Assembly (NCBI RefSeq): GCF_033115175.1
Contig: NC_084842.1
Coordinates: forward strand, 27,921,549 to 27,985,548
Direction of reading: 5' to 3'
From: Lepus europaeus
Taxonomy: Eukaryota; Chordata; Mammalia; Lagomorpha; Leporidae
DNA: 64,000 bases
The position numbers and the translations under genes were made by a program. The notes under the pieces were generated by a model. That model was not told the origin of the DNA, did not search any database, and was given only the letters and a program-made list of their open reading frames with translations. Shown piece after piece: positions 34,722 to 48,479 of this stretch (positions are counted from its first letter, which is position 1; each line of letters opens with the position of its first letter).

Positions 34722-35375
34722 TTTTTAAAGATTTATTTGACAGGGAGATTTATTCGAAAGGCAGGGAGACGGGCTGGGGGGCGGGGGAAGAAACAGAGAT
34801 TTTTTTTTTTTCTTTGACAGGCAGAGTGGACAGTGAGAGCGAGAGACACACAGAGAAAGGTCTTCCTTCTGTTGGTTCATCCCCCAATGGCCGCTGCGGC
34901 CAGCCCACCACGCTGATCCGAAGTCAGGAGCCAGGTGCTTCCTCCTGGTCTCCCATGCGGGTGCAGGGCCCAAGCATCTGGACCATCCTTCACTGCGTTC
35001 CTGGGCCACAGCAGAGAGCTGGACTGGAAGAGGAGCAACTGGGACAGAATCCGGCACCCCGACTGGGACTAGAACCCGGAGTGCTGGCGCCGCAGGCGGA
35101 GAATTAGCCTAGTGAGCTGCAGTGCCGGCCAGAAACAGAGATCTTGTACCTGCTGGCTCACTCCCAAATGCCCACAATAGTCGGGGCTGGACCAGGCCAA
35201 AGCCAGGAACCAGGAATTTCCTGGTCTCCCACAGAATTGGCAGGGATCCAAATACTCGAGCCATCGTCTGCTGCCTCCCAGATGCATTAGCAGGAACTGG
35301 AGCTAGGACTCCAGCTGCTACTCTGACGTGGGTGTGGGCATCCCTGGCCGAGACTTAACCTGCTGCACCCCCCCC
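34722..35375 (-). mobile_element. Old C-SINE split by a younger one
   Basis: tttttaaagatttatttgac, attcgaaaggcagggagac is the tail end; after the nested copy the body continues gatcttgtacctgctggctcactccc and ends gacttaacctgctgcacc. A run of about 14 C follows at 35,368. Confidence 0.9.
34801..35130 (-). mobile_element. C-SINE nested in an older C-SINE
   Basis: Poly(T), ttgacaggcagagtggacag to gagctgcagtgccggcc. Perfect 12-bp target duplication agaaacagagat at 34789-34800 and 35131-35142. Confidence 0.97.
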
Positions 35376-35389
35376 CCCCCATACCTTTT

Positions 35390-35710
35390 TATTTTTAAAG
35401 GGAATCATTATAAAGGTTAAACTTATTTTACAATCTTGTTTTATCTTTGTTAAAAATTTTGTTGTGTATCTTTCAAGTCTCTTAAATTCAGTCTAAAAAA
35501 TAGCCAGTCTCCCACCCGCTGGCAGTACTAGATATATGGCTGTACCTAGTTAACGTTTATACTGGGTATCATTGGTTAATATAGAAACTAATCAGTCATT
35601 TGCTCAAATTTCTGTCTAAGGAAGAAGACGTTTTACCCCAACCTTCACTAACCTTCAAGTTGCATCTAAAATAAATCTGAAGACTGAATTCCCAGATTGA
35701 GAAATGCCCT
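35390..35710. other. No recognised feature
   Basis: AT-rich DNA between SINEs; nothing that I can name. Confidence 0.4.
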
Positions 35711-35725
35711 TCTAGTTTTTTCTTT

Positions 35726-35775
35726 TTTTTAAGATTTATTTATTTATTTGAAAGTCAATTACACAGAGAGAGGAG

Positions 35776-35824
<49 letters not shown>

Positions 35825-36076
35825 GAGGTCTTCCATCTCCCCAACTGGCTGCAACGGCCGGAGCTGCGCCGATCCAAAGCCAGGAGCCAGGAGCCTCTTC
35901 CTGGTCTCCCACAAGGATGCAGGGGCCCAGGGACTTGGGCCATCTTCTACTGCTTTTCCAGGCCATAGCAGAGAGCTGGATCAGAAGAGGAGCAGCCAGG
36001 TCTCGAACTGGCACCCATATGGGATGCCGGCGCTTCAGGCCAGGGTGTTAACCCACTGCGCCACAGCACGGGCCCC
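35726..36076 (-). mobile_element. C-SINE with a long (GA)n tract
   Basis: aagatttatttatttatttgaaag to gcgccacagcacgggcccc. An uninterrupted (ag)n run of about 40 bp lies at 35,781-35,821. Flank agttttttcttt at 35714-35725 and 36077-36088. Confidence 0.95.
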
Positions 36077-36269
36077 AGTTTTTTCTTTCCACGCAAGGTG
36101 CAGTGTACACACTGATTATTGTGATGCTGATCTGGCTAGAGTTGTTTTTGTCTTCTTGAGCCTGTCTTGAGTATTACCACAGATTGAATTTGATTCTCTA
36201 AATCCAGATTGTATTTTAATCAGCCCTTAAGAGAGTATGAATCCTGAACACTTCTAAAAAAAAGGGTGC

Positions 36270-37275
36270 AGCAAAGACAGTGGTTCCCCAACTATTCTTG
36301 AAAGTCTCTTTCTTGGTGTAAGTTAGGGAAAGGAGACTCAACCAATCCAGAATGGAACATACAGATAGCGGTCGGATCATGTACAAGAATCAGCTCCCTT
36401 AGGCCGGCGCCGTGGCTTAACAGGCTAATCCTCCGCCTTGCGACGCCGGCACACCAGGTTCTAGTCCCGGTTGGGGCGCTGGATTCTATCCCGGTGGCCC
36501 CTCTTCCAGGCCAGCTCTCTGCTATGGCCCGGGAAAGCAGTGGAGGATGGCCCAAGTGCTTGGGCCCTGCACCCGCATGGGAGACCAGGAGAAGCACCTG
36601 GCTCCTGGCTTTGGATCAGCACAATGTGCCGGCCGCAGCGGCCATTGGAGGGTGAACCAACGGCAAAAAGGAAGACCTTTCTCTCTGCCTCTCTCTCTCT
36701 CTCACTATCCACTCTGCCTGTTTAAAAAAAAAAAAAAAGAATCAGCTCCCACCCACAAGGGCAGCGCCCAGTGGAGGGAGCCCGCTTGCTCTCAGACTTA
36801 CAGGAAGTCAGACCATCATGCCCAATAACAACACCGGAAGTCAAAGTCGCCTTTGTTACAACTGACCCAAAATGCCCGGGGCTTGATTAATAACTGACAA
36901 CTTCCCTAAATTTTGTACCCACTTCCAACCTATGACTAACCAGCGAAATTCAAATGTGTACCCCTAACCCATCTCTCGGGACGCCCCACTTCTAGTTAGC
37001 CTGCGGTTTCCACCGACTGGCAGCCTCCAGCCAAGGTGCACCTGAACCCTTCCCTTTCTTCCACTGTAGGTGTTCCCTGCCCCTCTGCCTGCCTCTGCCA
37101 GCACGCCAGTAACGGAGGCTGAGTCCCTTGCCACAGCAAGTCCTGAGTAAACAGCCTTCGCTTGTTCTCCTTTGGTTGGTCTGCATTTAATTTGCACACC
37201 ATCGATACGTTCAGCACAGATGTCCCTTCTGGATGTGCATTCTGGTGACAGAGCCCCAAGGTCTAGACCCGACAG
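36270..37275 (+). mobile_element. LTR-like block split by a C-SINE (putative)
   Basis: The sequence on both sides of the SINE has LTR-like traits: a C/A-rich part with gactaaccagcg, then gagtaaacagccttcgcttgttctcctttggttggtctgc, which resembles the R/U5 border of class I endogenous retrovirus LTRs. No clean TG...CA ends or target duplication found, so this is tentative. No retroviral gene is seen. Confidence 0.4.
36401..36736 (+). mobile_element. C-SINE, young, with 14-bp target duplication
   Basis: aggccggcgccgtggcttaac to cactctgcctgtttaaaa. The flank aagaatcagctccc is identical at 36385-36398 and 36737-36750. Confidence 0.97.
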
Positions 37276-37289
37276 AGCAGATATCCCAG

Positions 37290-38170
37290 CTGGGAAGTTG
37301 GTAACATGGCAAATGACATGTGCAGCTAAGCAGTTTTTGAGATAATAGCATAAAGCAACGAGGCTGACATAAGCTGGGACTGATTTTTTGCTACGTCATG
37401 GTCTTCTTTATGGTGGATGTTATGACAAAACCCTCAAACAAACAGAAACGAGAGGCTCTTGTTTCACACGAGTGCTGTGTTTATTTGGGTACGGCTTCCA
37501 GCTGGCCAGACTGAGGGGAAACTGCGTCAGCAGCAGCCTCTCCTCTGTAGCGCCTGAGTTGGTTCCTCTCCCAGGTGTTTACAGTGGCATCTCCCGATCC
37601 CGATTTCCAGAAGCTCTGGGCGTCCACACCCTGATTGTGAGATGCCGCATTGCAAGGCCACGGCAAGTTTCACGGCCTTGAGCACCACACTCGAGGCAGA
37701 ATGCAAGGCTTTCTTTCCAGAAGCTTTAGCCGAGTGGTCTGAAGGCCTCTTAGCTCCAGCTGGCTTACAGCCCCACCCTTGAGCTAATCACAGGGCAAGG
37801 GAGGGGAGAAGTGGTGATGGGCTGGAGCCACTGTGAGCTCATTCCTGCACTCAGAGGTGTAACCAGCCCCATGCAAAACTCATGAGTAATTCCAAGACCC
37901 CTGTTTTCTGCAGGTCATGGCTAACAGGAGATGATGTTCCAGAAATGGGCTCTCTGGTAGCAAGAAGAGCAATGGAAAGAAGCCAGATGGCACATTGCGG
38001 TAAGGACAGCGAGTATGGACAGACAGCCAGGGGAGACCTATGGAGGTGGCTAGTAGAACATGGTGATTCTAGGGACAACTTAAATGGGCAGCCAATAAGG
38101 GCACTGCTCAGAAGCTGTCCTAAAAATCATAGTGCAACTTTAAGCTTTAAAGAGAGATCAAGAGTGAATG
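37290..38170. other. Unassigned single-copy DNA
   Basis: Moderate GC; no gene, RNA or repeat that I can support. A few CpGs lie near 37,500-37,690 (tcccgatcccg, ccacggcaag), not dense enough for an island. Confidence 0.4.
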
Positions 38171-38173
38171 ATC

Positions 38174-38512
38174 TGGTGGGGGGGCGGTGCTGTGGCTTAG
38201 CAGGTAAAGCTGCCACCTGCAGTGCCAGCATCTCATAATGGCGCCGGTTTGAGTTCTGGCTGCTCCACTTCCAATACAGCTCTTTGCTATGGCCTGGGAA
38301 AGCAATGGAAGATGGCCCAGGTCCTTGGGCCCCTGCACCCACGTGGGAGACCCGGAGGAAGCTCCTGGCTCCTGGCTTTGGATTGGTGCAGCTCCAGCCA
38401 TTGAAGCCACCTGGAGAGTGAGCCAGTGGATGGAAGACCCCCCCCCCCCCACCTCCTTCTGCCTCTCTGTAACTCTGCCTTTCAAATAAATCTTTTTTTT
38501 TTTTTTTAAGAA
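38174..38512 (+). mobile_element. C-SINE with poly(C) and poly(T) interruptions
   Basis: ggtgctgtggcttagcagg to ctgcctttcaaataaatc. A run of about 12 C sits at 38,439-38,450, and T15 lies in the tail. Flank tgaatgatc at 38165-38173 and 38521-38529. Confidence 0.92.
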
Positions 38513-38529
38513 TGAATGAATGAATGATC

Positions 38530-39935
38530 AGGAGGCCAATTCTGCTACCCCCAGTTACAATCTCTTGTCCAATCTGAAGACATCAGCCAGTTCTTCAACC
38601 AAGAACTCACTGACTAAAGAATAGGGCAGGTCCTCTTGAAGAAGGACCCTGTAATGCGATGCCTGAAGTAAAGTCTACACAGTACTGGTCCGCCAGGGCT
38701 TCCCAGAAGAAACCATGGCATCCACATGAGTGCTGTGCACTGGAATGAGGGGAATACTCAGATCTCATATCCAGTCTCTCAGATACAGCAAAATCCAGGG
38801 GACCAAATGCCATTGTGACTTCCCTGTTAGAGTAGGGAACTGTGTGGGAACAAAATGAAGTCCTGGATAAAGTCTGTCTCACACTAGGCCTGTGAATCTT
38901 GTCAACCCCCTAACTTGCACCATCCTCCAAGGGTCCTGCCTACCCCTCAGCCCCAGGAACTATTTCCTTGGTTCCAGAATACATAATCAGGATGACCACA
39001 CTTGGCAGCTGGCAGGTCCTTAAGTTGATTCCTTGACTGTAGAGTAAGTTATCATTGGAGGAACGGGCACAGGGAAGCTCCTAAAATGACCCACTTTGAT
39101 CATGATAGCAAATAGGTCATTCTGAGAACAGTTGAGCTTAGGGCTCCCTTGAAGACTTAAATAACCAAAGGCAGCAGTCCTCCTAAAAACCTTATTAATT
39201 TACAAGTCTGATCTCTGCAGAATCTGAATGTCATGTCAGGTGCAGTGGACGATCGCAAACTTAATCACACAACACTCCGAATCTAGCTGCGGTTCTGGAT
39301 CTGCTGTCTCTACCAGAACAGATTAGCCCTGAGTGGGCATGTGTTAGCAACTACTAACCTGGAAAGAACATTCTTGCAACGTCCGTCAGGAAGGAGGGCT
39401 GGTTCCCACGTACGTGGGGTGCAGTAGGGGTTGATCTCACCGACTTGCCCCAGCACTCTCTCACTCTCTGGTTCTAGTTACTTCCAGTGGGTTTCAGGTT
39501 TCCAGGAAAGACAGCATGTATCTGATGACTTGTCAGCTCATTCAGCATATTAAGATACAGCACAAACTTTGAAAACGTGATGAGCCTTTTAGCTAACATG
39601 TATACTCACCACCCTGTTGGATACTAAGCTGAAAGCCTGTCACAGTCAAGCTGTAAGGCTGAGAGTTTCGATCTGCAAGACGATAGCAATTATGTCTCCA
39701 TTAAATTACTGGCAACAAGTCACTGGAAATCATAGGTCGATTGTGATGGGTGCTAATGATGCCGCGAAACTTGTCTAAAGACTTTGAAACTCACGTGATC
39801 ACACTTCTTTAAGTAGCCAGCGTACTTCACTGCAGGAAAGCTGACTACAGTCCTTGGCCCTTTCTTTCCACACTGGGTACTTTGTGGTAACAATCTGATT
39901 CCATTGACATATTCCACTATTCTTATTTTATTTTA
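38530..39935. other. Long stretch without recognised genes or repeats
   Basis: 1.4 kb of moderate-GC DNA. Several medium open frames exist on the minus strand, but none has a start context, domain or splice structure that I recognise. A very degraded retroelement interior is possible and unproven. Confidence 0.4.
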
Positions 39936-39941
39936 TTCTAT

Positions 39942-40262
39942 TTAACTTAATTTATTTATTTGACAGGTAGAGTTATAGACAGTGAGAGAGACAGAGAGAA
40001 AGGTCTTCCTTTTCCGTTGGTTCACCCCCCAAATAGCTGCTACGGCTGGCACTGCGCCGATCCGAAGCCAGGAGCCAGGTGCTTCTTCCTGGTTTCCCAT
40101 GTGGGTGCAGGGCCCAAGCACTTGGGCCATCCTCCACTGCCCTCCTGGGCCACAGCAGAGAGCTGGACTGGAAGAGGAGCAACCGGGACTAGAATCCGGT
40201 GCCCATATGGGATGCTGGCGCTGCAGGTGGAGGATTAGCCAAGTGAGCCACGGTGCCGGCCC
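39942..40262 (-). mobile_element. C-SINE
   Basis: ttatttgacaggtagagttatag to gagccacggtgccggccc. Confidence 0.95.
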
Positions 40263-40264
40263 TC

Positions 40265-40775
40265 CTCCAACATTTAATTGACATTGAAAGACATCTTTTC
40301 ATCTCTGCCAGCTCTTCTCCACAACTAAGTAGCAGATAAGTTAGCATTTAGGTGTAGCCTCTTATGTATGTTCTCTCCCTTCCCTGGTTCATGCACAGCT
40401 CTGAGCCCCAAGCCCCTGAGGTTATAGTCCTACAGCTCACAAAATAATCACTAATGAAGCCAGAGAATACCTGTTTATCTCGTGTAGATGTTCAGAGACA
40501 AATAGGATCAAAAGCCATAGAACATTTCTCCCAAGGATGGATCGTGCATATGCTAGGAACACTTTTGTGCTCTGTTCTCTTGTCCAAATTCCCTGAAAGA
40601 CATGTCCCAGCAGGAGGATGTGGTAGCAATTACTCTTCTACTTTGTCTGCCATTGGTCAGCTATGGCATCCACCAGTGGCCTATGACAGGCATTGTGCCA
40701 CGAACTCGTCTGCCTTCTCTTTATGGACAATATTGACCATTAACTTCAGGGCTGGTTTTCTGTTTCTCTCTTCCT
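40265..40775. other. No recognised feature
   Basis: Single-copy-looking DNA; nothing that I can name. Confidence 0.4.
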
Positions 40776-40778
40776 TTT

Positions 40779-40817
40779 TATTTATTTATTTGAAAGGCAG
40801 AGTTACAGAGAGGGAGA

Positions 40818-40868
<51 letters not shown>

Positions 40869-41050
40869 CTTCTATCTGCTGGTTCACTCTCCAGATGGCT
40901 GCAGTGGCTGGAGCTGAGCCAGTCTGAAGCCAGGAGCCAGGAACTTCCTCTGGGTCTCCTACTTGGGTACAGAGGCCCAAGGACTTGGGGCCATCTTCTA
41001 CTGCTTTCCCAGGCCACAGCAGAGAGTTGGATTGGAACTGGAGCAGCCGG
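40779..41050 (-). mobile_element. C-SINE lacking its tRNA-like head
   Basis: tatttatttatttgaaaggcagag, then about 45 bp of (ga)n at 40,822-40,866. The body stops at gaactggagcagccggg, so it is 5'-truncated. Confidence 0.9.
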
Positions 41051-42075
41051 GTTATGTTATGTTATGGTTAAGTTACCAATCCCTGTTACTGCCACTACTT
41101 CTTCTTTGCCCTTAGTGACACAATCAATCAGCTTCATACTTGAAAGCAGTAGTTTGTTTTTATTCCTGATATGGATGCTAGAAAGTTCATTGACCTTGTT
41201 TGAAAACGATGCAAAAGTTTGGGTGGCTTTGTGCCAGCGTGTAACCAAATGCCATTACAGTCCATGCATCAGAGACAAAAAGTGAATGGCTCACTTGTCA
41301 AACGAAATCCAATTTTCAGATATTCATCATCCTACATGCTATTCACACTTGTCTTTTCCGGTGCTTGTGTGAAATCATCGCCCTCACAGAAGCACTTGCC
41401 CCAGCATGTACAAATTCACATTCTAGATTTGCACTGGAGTCTCGTTCATTATATATGTGTATGAAGCTATTCTGAGTTGTAGCATGGATGCTGCTGCTTC
41501 ACGATTTTTATGCCTCAGTAAACCATTTTGAGCCATGAATCTGCTTTTGTGAAATGGAGCTACAGTGCAGCATGAGAGTAAAATAAAAAGGCACATTTAA
41601 TAAAGAAAACAGTATCATGCAAATGATTTGGAAACACATAAAGCAGAAGGTAGCATATCCTATTTACTGGGTGGTGGCTCCCTCTAAAATGATCAATATG
41701 GTTTATAGCTTGTGTGCAGCCTCTAAACCCATAATTGTTTTTAGTACTTTAATGGCATTTCTGTGAAAATCATTGTATATCTTGCATTTTAAATTTATGG
41801 CAGGTGTAAGAACAAAATTGACTTACAGCTTTTCTTCTGAAGCTTTAAGCTCGATAGATTCCTAGGGACAACTTATGGTGTGTGAGCCACACTGCTCTGG
41901 GGTTTCTGCCTTTCCCATCCCAGAGATTATAGAAATATTTACCTACATTAAAAAAATGTTTTCAAAGCTCCAACTTTTACATTTAATTTTTTTCTGGACT
42001 TTATTTTGGCATATCACGTGAGGCCATCACTCCCCACCAGAGTTAACATATTATCATTTGTTGCTTGAATGCAAA
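41050..42075. other. About 1 kb repeat-poor DNA (candidate regulatory)
   Basis: No interspersed repeat that I recognise. Contains a perfect POU octamer atgcaaat (41617-41624) and several AT-rich homeodomain-type words. No supported coding frame. Confidence 0.4.
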
Positions 42076-42078
42076 ATT

Positions 42079-42710
42079 ATTTGACAGGCAGAGAGACAGA
42101 AAGAAACAGTGAGCTGCTCTCCACTGGTTCACTCTCCAAATGCCCACAATAACTGGGGCTGGGCTGGGGCTAAAGTTGGGAGCCAGAAATTCAATCCGGG
42201 TCTGCCATGTGGGGGGCAAGAACTCAACTACTCAAGCTATCACCACTACCTCCCAGGGTCTGCAGGAGCAGGAAATTGGAGCAAGGAGCCAGAGCCAGGA
42301 ATTGAAGCCAGGCACATTGACACAGGACTCAGATATTTTAACCAGTGTCTTTTTTTTTTTTTTTTTTGACAGGCAAAGTTAGACAGTGAGAGAGACAGAC
42401 AGAAAGGTCTTCCTTCCGTTGGTTCACTTCCCAAATGGCCGCCATGGCTGGCGCTGCACTGATCCGAAGCTAGGAGCCAGGTGCTTCCTCCTGGTCTCCC
42501 ATGTGGGTGCAGGGCCCAAGGACTTGGGCCATCCTCCACTGCCCTCCTGGGCCACAGCAGAGAGCTGGACTGGAAGAGGAACAACCGGGACTAGAATCCG
42601 GTGCCCATATGGGATGCCGGTGCCGCAGGCGAGGGATTAACCAAGTGAGCACGGTGCCGGCTCCTTAACCAGCGTCTTAATTGCTAGGTCAAATGCTCTC
42701 CCTAACATTT
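42079..42710 (-). mobile_element. Old C-SINE split by a younger one
   Basis: Tail end ttatttgacaggcagagagac; body through cagagccaggaattgaagcc; after the nested copy it ends attgctaggtcaaatgctctccc. Confidence 0.85.
42352..42664 (-). mobile_element. C-SINE nested in an older C-SINE
   Basis: Poly(T), gacaggcaaagttagacagtg to gagcacggtgccggctcc. The flanks ttaaccagtgtctt (42338-42351) and ttaaccagcgtctt (42665-42678) differ at one base. Confidence 0.95.
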
Positions 42711-43132
42711 CCTAGTATTAGTTATTGAATAATTTAAGTTTTCTTCTCTTACCTCAAATACCATGTTGATCACGTACACTGTCTTTATGCTTTTGGTACA
42801 ATTTCAGGGGCTCCATTTATGCCAGCTCTGCAGGTGGATCTTTCTTTACTTCTTTCCTACTCATTGGTCCTGTCTTCTATACTGTTTCTGCACTATACTA
42901 TTGTACTTGATATGTTTTAATATTTGGCGGTGCCAGATACACCCAAATTCTCCTTTATTTTCAAAGTTTGATTGGCTGTTTTTTTCCGAGAATGTGTGTC
43001 CTACTAAGTGTTTTGGTTTTATTTTTATGCACAAGGCTTTGGGATAAGTGAAAGACATTCTACAGGTGTGAATATTTTTTCTTTTTGTAGTCTTATTACT
43101 ACTAACAGGCAGTTTTTTGTTTTGCTATATTT

Positions 43133-43156
43133 TTACAAGATTTACTTATTTATTTG

Positions 43157-43196
<40 letters not shown>

Positions 43197-43425
43197 TCCA
43201 TCTGCTGGTTCACTCCCCAAATGGCTGTAACAGCCAGAGCTGGGCCAGGCTGCAGCCAGCAGCCAGAAACCCCATCTGGAGCTCCCACATGGCTGGCAGG
43301 AGACCAGGTACATGGCTGTCTTCCACTGCTTTCCCAGGCGCATTAGCAGGAGGCTGGGTGAGATGCAGATATGGGATGTACGCATTGCAAGCTGCATTGA
43401 ACCCACTGCACCACAAACACCAGAC
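43133..43425 (-). mobile_element. C-SINE, older type
   Basis: agatttacttatttatttgaaaggcag with a (ga)n run at 43,164-43,192; ends caccacaaacaccagac. Confidence 0.9.
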
Positions 43426-43429
43426 TCAC

Positions 43430-43731
43430 TGGGCAGTTTTAGTAAACAGAAAAACTCTTTAATTTTTGCTATTTAGGTGTTGACAGTGCTACCAGTATGA
43501 TACGTTGTAAGAACCCCTTCATGCTGGACACCATGTTTTTTTAGTCTGGGTGGCCGAGGAAAAATGAACTAATATGGTTTAATAATGAAGGCAATGGGCC
43601 AATTCTTTTCTCCAAAGGATGGTGAAGGCATTGCCACCATATATGGATGAAAACAATTAGTATCCAGACTACATTTCTAGGATACCAAAATTGCCAATTG
43701 AAAATAAGCAGTTTAGTAAGCCACTCTGTTT
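43430..43731. other. Unassigned DNA downstream of the pseudogene
   Basis: Expected to hold the Gly-rich domain and 3' UTR if the retrocopy were full length; neither is recognisable, and no poly(A) is found. Confidence 0.45.
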
Positions 43732-45810
<2,079 letters not shown>

Positions 45811-45814
45811 AAAT

Positions 45815-46290
45815 AGGCTGCTCTGATGTCAGTCCTCTGATTGGTTCACATAGAGTCCCTTGTTAGCATATTTCCTCTTCCTCCTCCCCCCCCCTTCCTC
45901 TCTGCTTCTTTCAATAAACGTCTTTTGCTTTGCTCACTCTTCCTTGTCTGTGTGCCTCATTCTTTGTGGTCATGAGACAGAGAACCTGGCAGAGAAGAGG
46001 AGATGCAACACAAAAGGACGCAACACTCTCGAGGCACTTGAGACTGAGGAGAAGCTGTGACCCGACGGGAGAGGAGAGGCTGCGACACAAGGAACCGTGA
46101 CGTGGGAGTTGCGCCATTTCTCAAGACCCTGGAGGAAGAACTTGCCACATCACTTGGGGATGAGACACAGACTCCAGTGATTGGGGCTGCAGACTTCTCC
46201 TGCCACCACTCCTGCAGCAATTTACAGATGAGACCAAGGCTTAAAGTGTTTAAGATCAAGTTGCCCAAATTCCCCTAAGTGAAATGCTCA
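45815..46290 (+). mobile_element. LTR-like sequence (putative class I ERV)
   Basis: tctgattggttcacatagag, then a C-rich run and tttcaataaacgtcttttgctttgctcactcttcc resemble the U3 CCAAT, polyadenylation signal and U5 of class I LTRs. The continuation to about 46,290 is purine-rich. Ends are not defined and no target duplication was found. Confidence 0.4.
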
Positions 46291-46444
46291 AAGTCCTGAT
46301 TCAAACGGAGATAATCTGGTTCCAGATCCCGCACAACTTCTGACTGTTAGGGGTTAATTCCAATAAATTTCACACCTAGACACTCATATCCCTACGATGG
46401 TTTGTTGCTACCCGGGGTCATTTGGGAGGCTGACTACATTTATT

Positions 46445-46665
46445 GTATAGGCTGCGTGCCTCCAATCTTGCCTCTGGCAGGTAAAGCTGTGTGTGACTTT
46501 GGGCAAGTGACCTGATCTCACTGTGCCTTGTTTTCCTCATCTAAAGACAGAAGCTCATCACAGTGTCCACCTCATAGGACTGCGGTGAGGGCAAAATGAT
46601 GGAATGTGTGCAGAGCGTCTAAGAGGGCCATGGTGTGCACCATTTTATACGACTAGCCATGACTA
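46445..46665 (+). mobile_element. MIR
   Basis: tgtgtgactttgggcaagtgacctg, cactgtgccttgttttcctcatctaaa, cacctcataggactgcggtgagg: the MIR core in plus orientation, well preserved. Confidence 0.9.
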
Positions 46666-46669
46666 TTAT

Positions 46670-47270
46670 GATGACCAGTTTGTTAGACAGTCACTTTTGC
46701 TCCTATTTGAGTTCAGTGGGTCCACATGTTACCACCTCTTCTGATTTTTAGGGAGACGAGAATCTAGAATTGCTGAAATGCAAGGTTTTCCAAAAATGTC
46801 AGCACCTACTGAGAAGTTTCAAAATTGCGGAGTGCGGCAGAGAAAGTGTGTCCGGGCACCATATGCAGCCCACCAGAGCCAGTCTGTGAGCTTTGCAGGA
46901 GGAACTGTCGTGAAGAGCTGTGGAATAGGGAACAGAGAAGGCAGAGTCGCCAGTGGGCCGGGGTTGTGCCATCGGGGATAGCCCGTGACTAAGGAGACTT
47001 TGAGACACAGTCACAGGACCGCCTGGCCTGCGGGTGGGCTTGGTGGCATTGTGCTGCTAGCTGGTAAGAATCCTGTTGGGTCCCATGGCCCTCAGGTTGC
47101 CTTCTCTTCAATACGAGTCGTTGAGTTGAAGACTTACAACGGACAAGAGGAGTGGGATGATGAGGGGAGGTTGCAAAATGTCCATTTCCCGAAAACCAGC
47201 TCCTCAAATTATCCACAGAGCTGTCACTCAGAACATGTAAATCAGAGTCTGTTTCCTTAGAAATGTGAGC
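46670..47270. other. No recognised feature
   Basis: Single-copy-looking DNA of moderate GC; no supported gene. Confidence 0.4.
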
Positions 47271-47274
47271 GGTC

Positions 47275-47600
47275 AGGGGCTGGCATGGTGGCACAGCAGG
47301 TAAAGGTGCTGCCCGAGATAACAGCATCCTTCCTGTATCAGAACCGATGTGAGTTCCCGCTGCTCCACTTCCAATCCAGCTCCCTGCTAATGGCCTGGGA
47401 AAAGCAGCAGAAGATGGCCCAAGTCCTCGGACCCCTGCTACCCACAGGGAGGCCTGATGAAGCGCCTGGATCCTGGCTTTGGCCTGGCCCAGCTCTGGCC
47501 GTTGCAGCCATCCGAGAGTGAACCAGCAGATGGAATATCTCTCTCTCTGTGTGTTCTCCTGTCATCCTTGTAACTCTTTTTGATAAATAAATCTTTATTT
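47275..47600 (+). mobile_element. C-SINE
   Basis: ggggctggcatggtggcacag to tgataaataaatctttatttaaaa. Confidence 0.92.
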
Positions 47601-47891
47601 AAAAATGGGAATGATACTGTTCTATGATGGCTCTGCAAGTGTACTTAGGCTGTCAGGATATTCTGTGGCCTATGAAACAACGCTTAAGTTTCAGATACGA
47701 TCAGAAGCAGAAGTTCATGAAACCACCAGGCATTCCGTGTCATCTGAGTCCTTCAGGACCTGCTGTCAGCACCCACAGCAGTAGTCACCGTGGCCTGGGC
47801 ACCTGCTCCCAGCACTGACCACACCCCACCCCTCCACACCTCATTCCAGCTTCTCCGACAGCTGGCCAGGGATGTACTCCAGCAGAGAACA

Positions 47892-47892
<1 letters not shown>

Positions 47893-47946
<54 letters not shown>

Positions 47947-47947
47947 G
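47893..47947. repeat. (CT)n(CA)n microsatellite
   Basis: About 34 bp of (ct)n followed directly by about 16 bp of (ca)n. Confidence 0.95.
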
Positions 47948-48249
47948 TTTGAAAGACTCATTGTTAATAAGTATGCATGTTATCTTACACAAATTAATAC
48001 CCAAACCAATTTTAAAGCAGGATTCATAGGAAATCAAGAACACCCAGTGGCCAGAGAGGCCGTGGAAGGGAGTAGAATGGTCTGCGTGTGATCACCACGC
48101 TTCCCACGTGTTGTCCAGGAAGGCTGAATCTTCCTGCCCCTCCACAAGGGAAAGCAGAGCCTGGGCTCCGGTCCCTCTCCTCTCGGCTGAAGGATGCCAC
48201 ACGCAGCACTGTGTCTTGATGGGCAGTCACTTGCTCCCCTCAACCACTT

Positions 48250-48450
48250 GTTAACTCATTTGTGAAATAGTTACTGATGTCCCATCTTGTCCCTGGCACT
48301 ACAGTGGGGACGCTGAGGAGGCAATCGGGAACCAAATACAGTCCCTGCCGGTGGGCAGCTCGGGAGCTGGTAGGGGAACCCTGCGAGTGAAGAGCTGGGC
48401 CTGAGCAATCCAGGAAGGCTTCACAGATGAGGAGGCATCTCTACCTTGCC
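48250..48450 (-). mobile_element. L2/MIR-type relic
   Basis: gttaactcatttgtgaaatag, ccctggcactacagtggggac, caaatacagtccctgccgg and caggaaggcttcacagatgagg follow the reverse order of an L2 3' end. Confidence 0.55.
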
Positions 48451-48479
48451 CTGCAGTCTGCTCCTCAGGTGTTACTAGT

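Noticed and set aside
38607-38882. 91-codon minus-strand frame as a retroviral or host gene
   Set aside because: I could not match it to any domain; composition and context give no support.
47893-47947. Regular dinucleotide tracts as a CRISPR-like array
   Set aside because: Simple microsatellites without spacers, in a mammalian genome.
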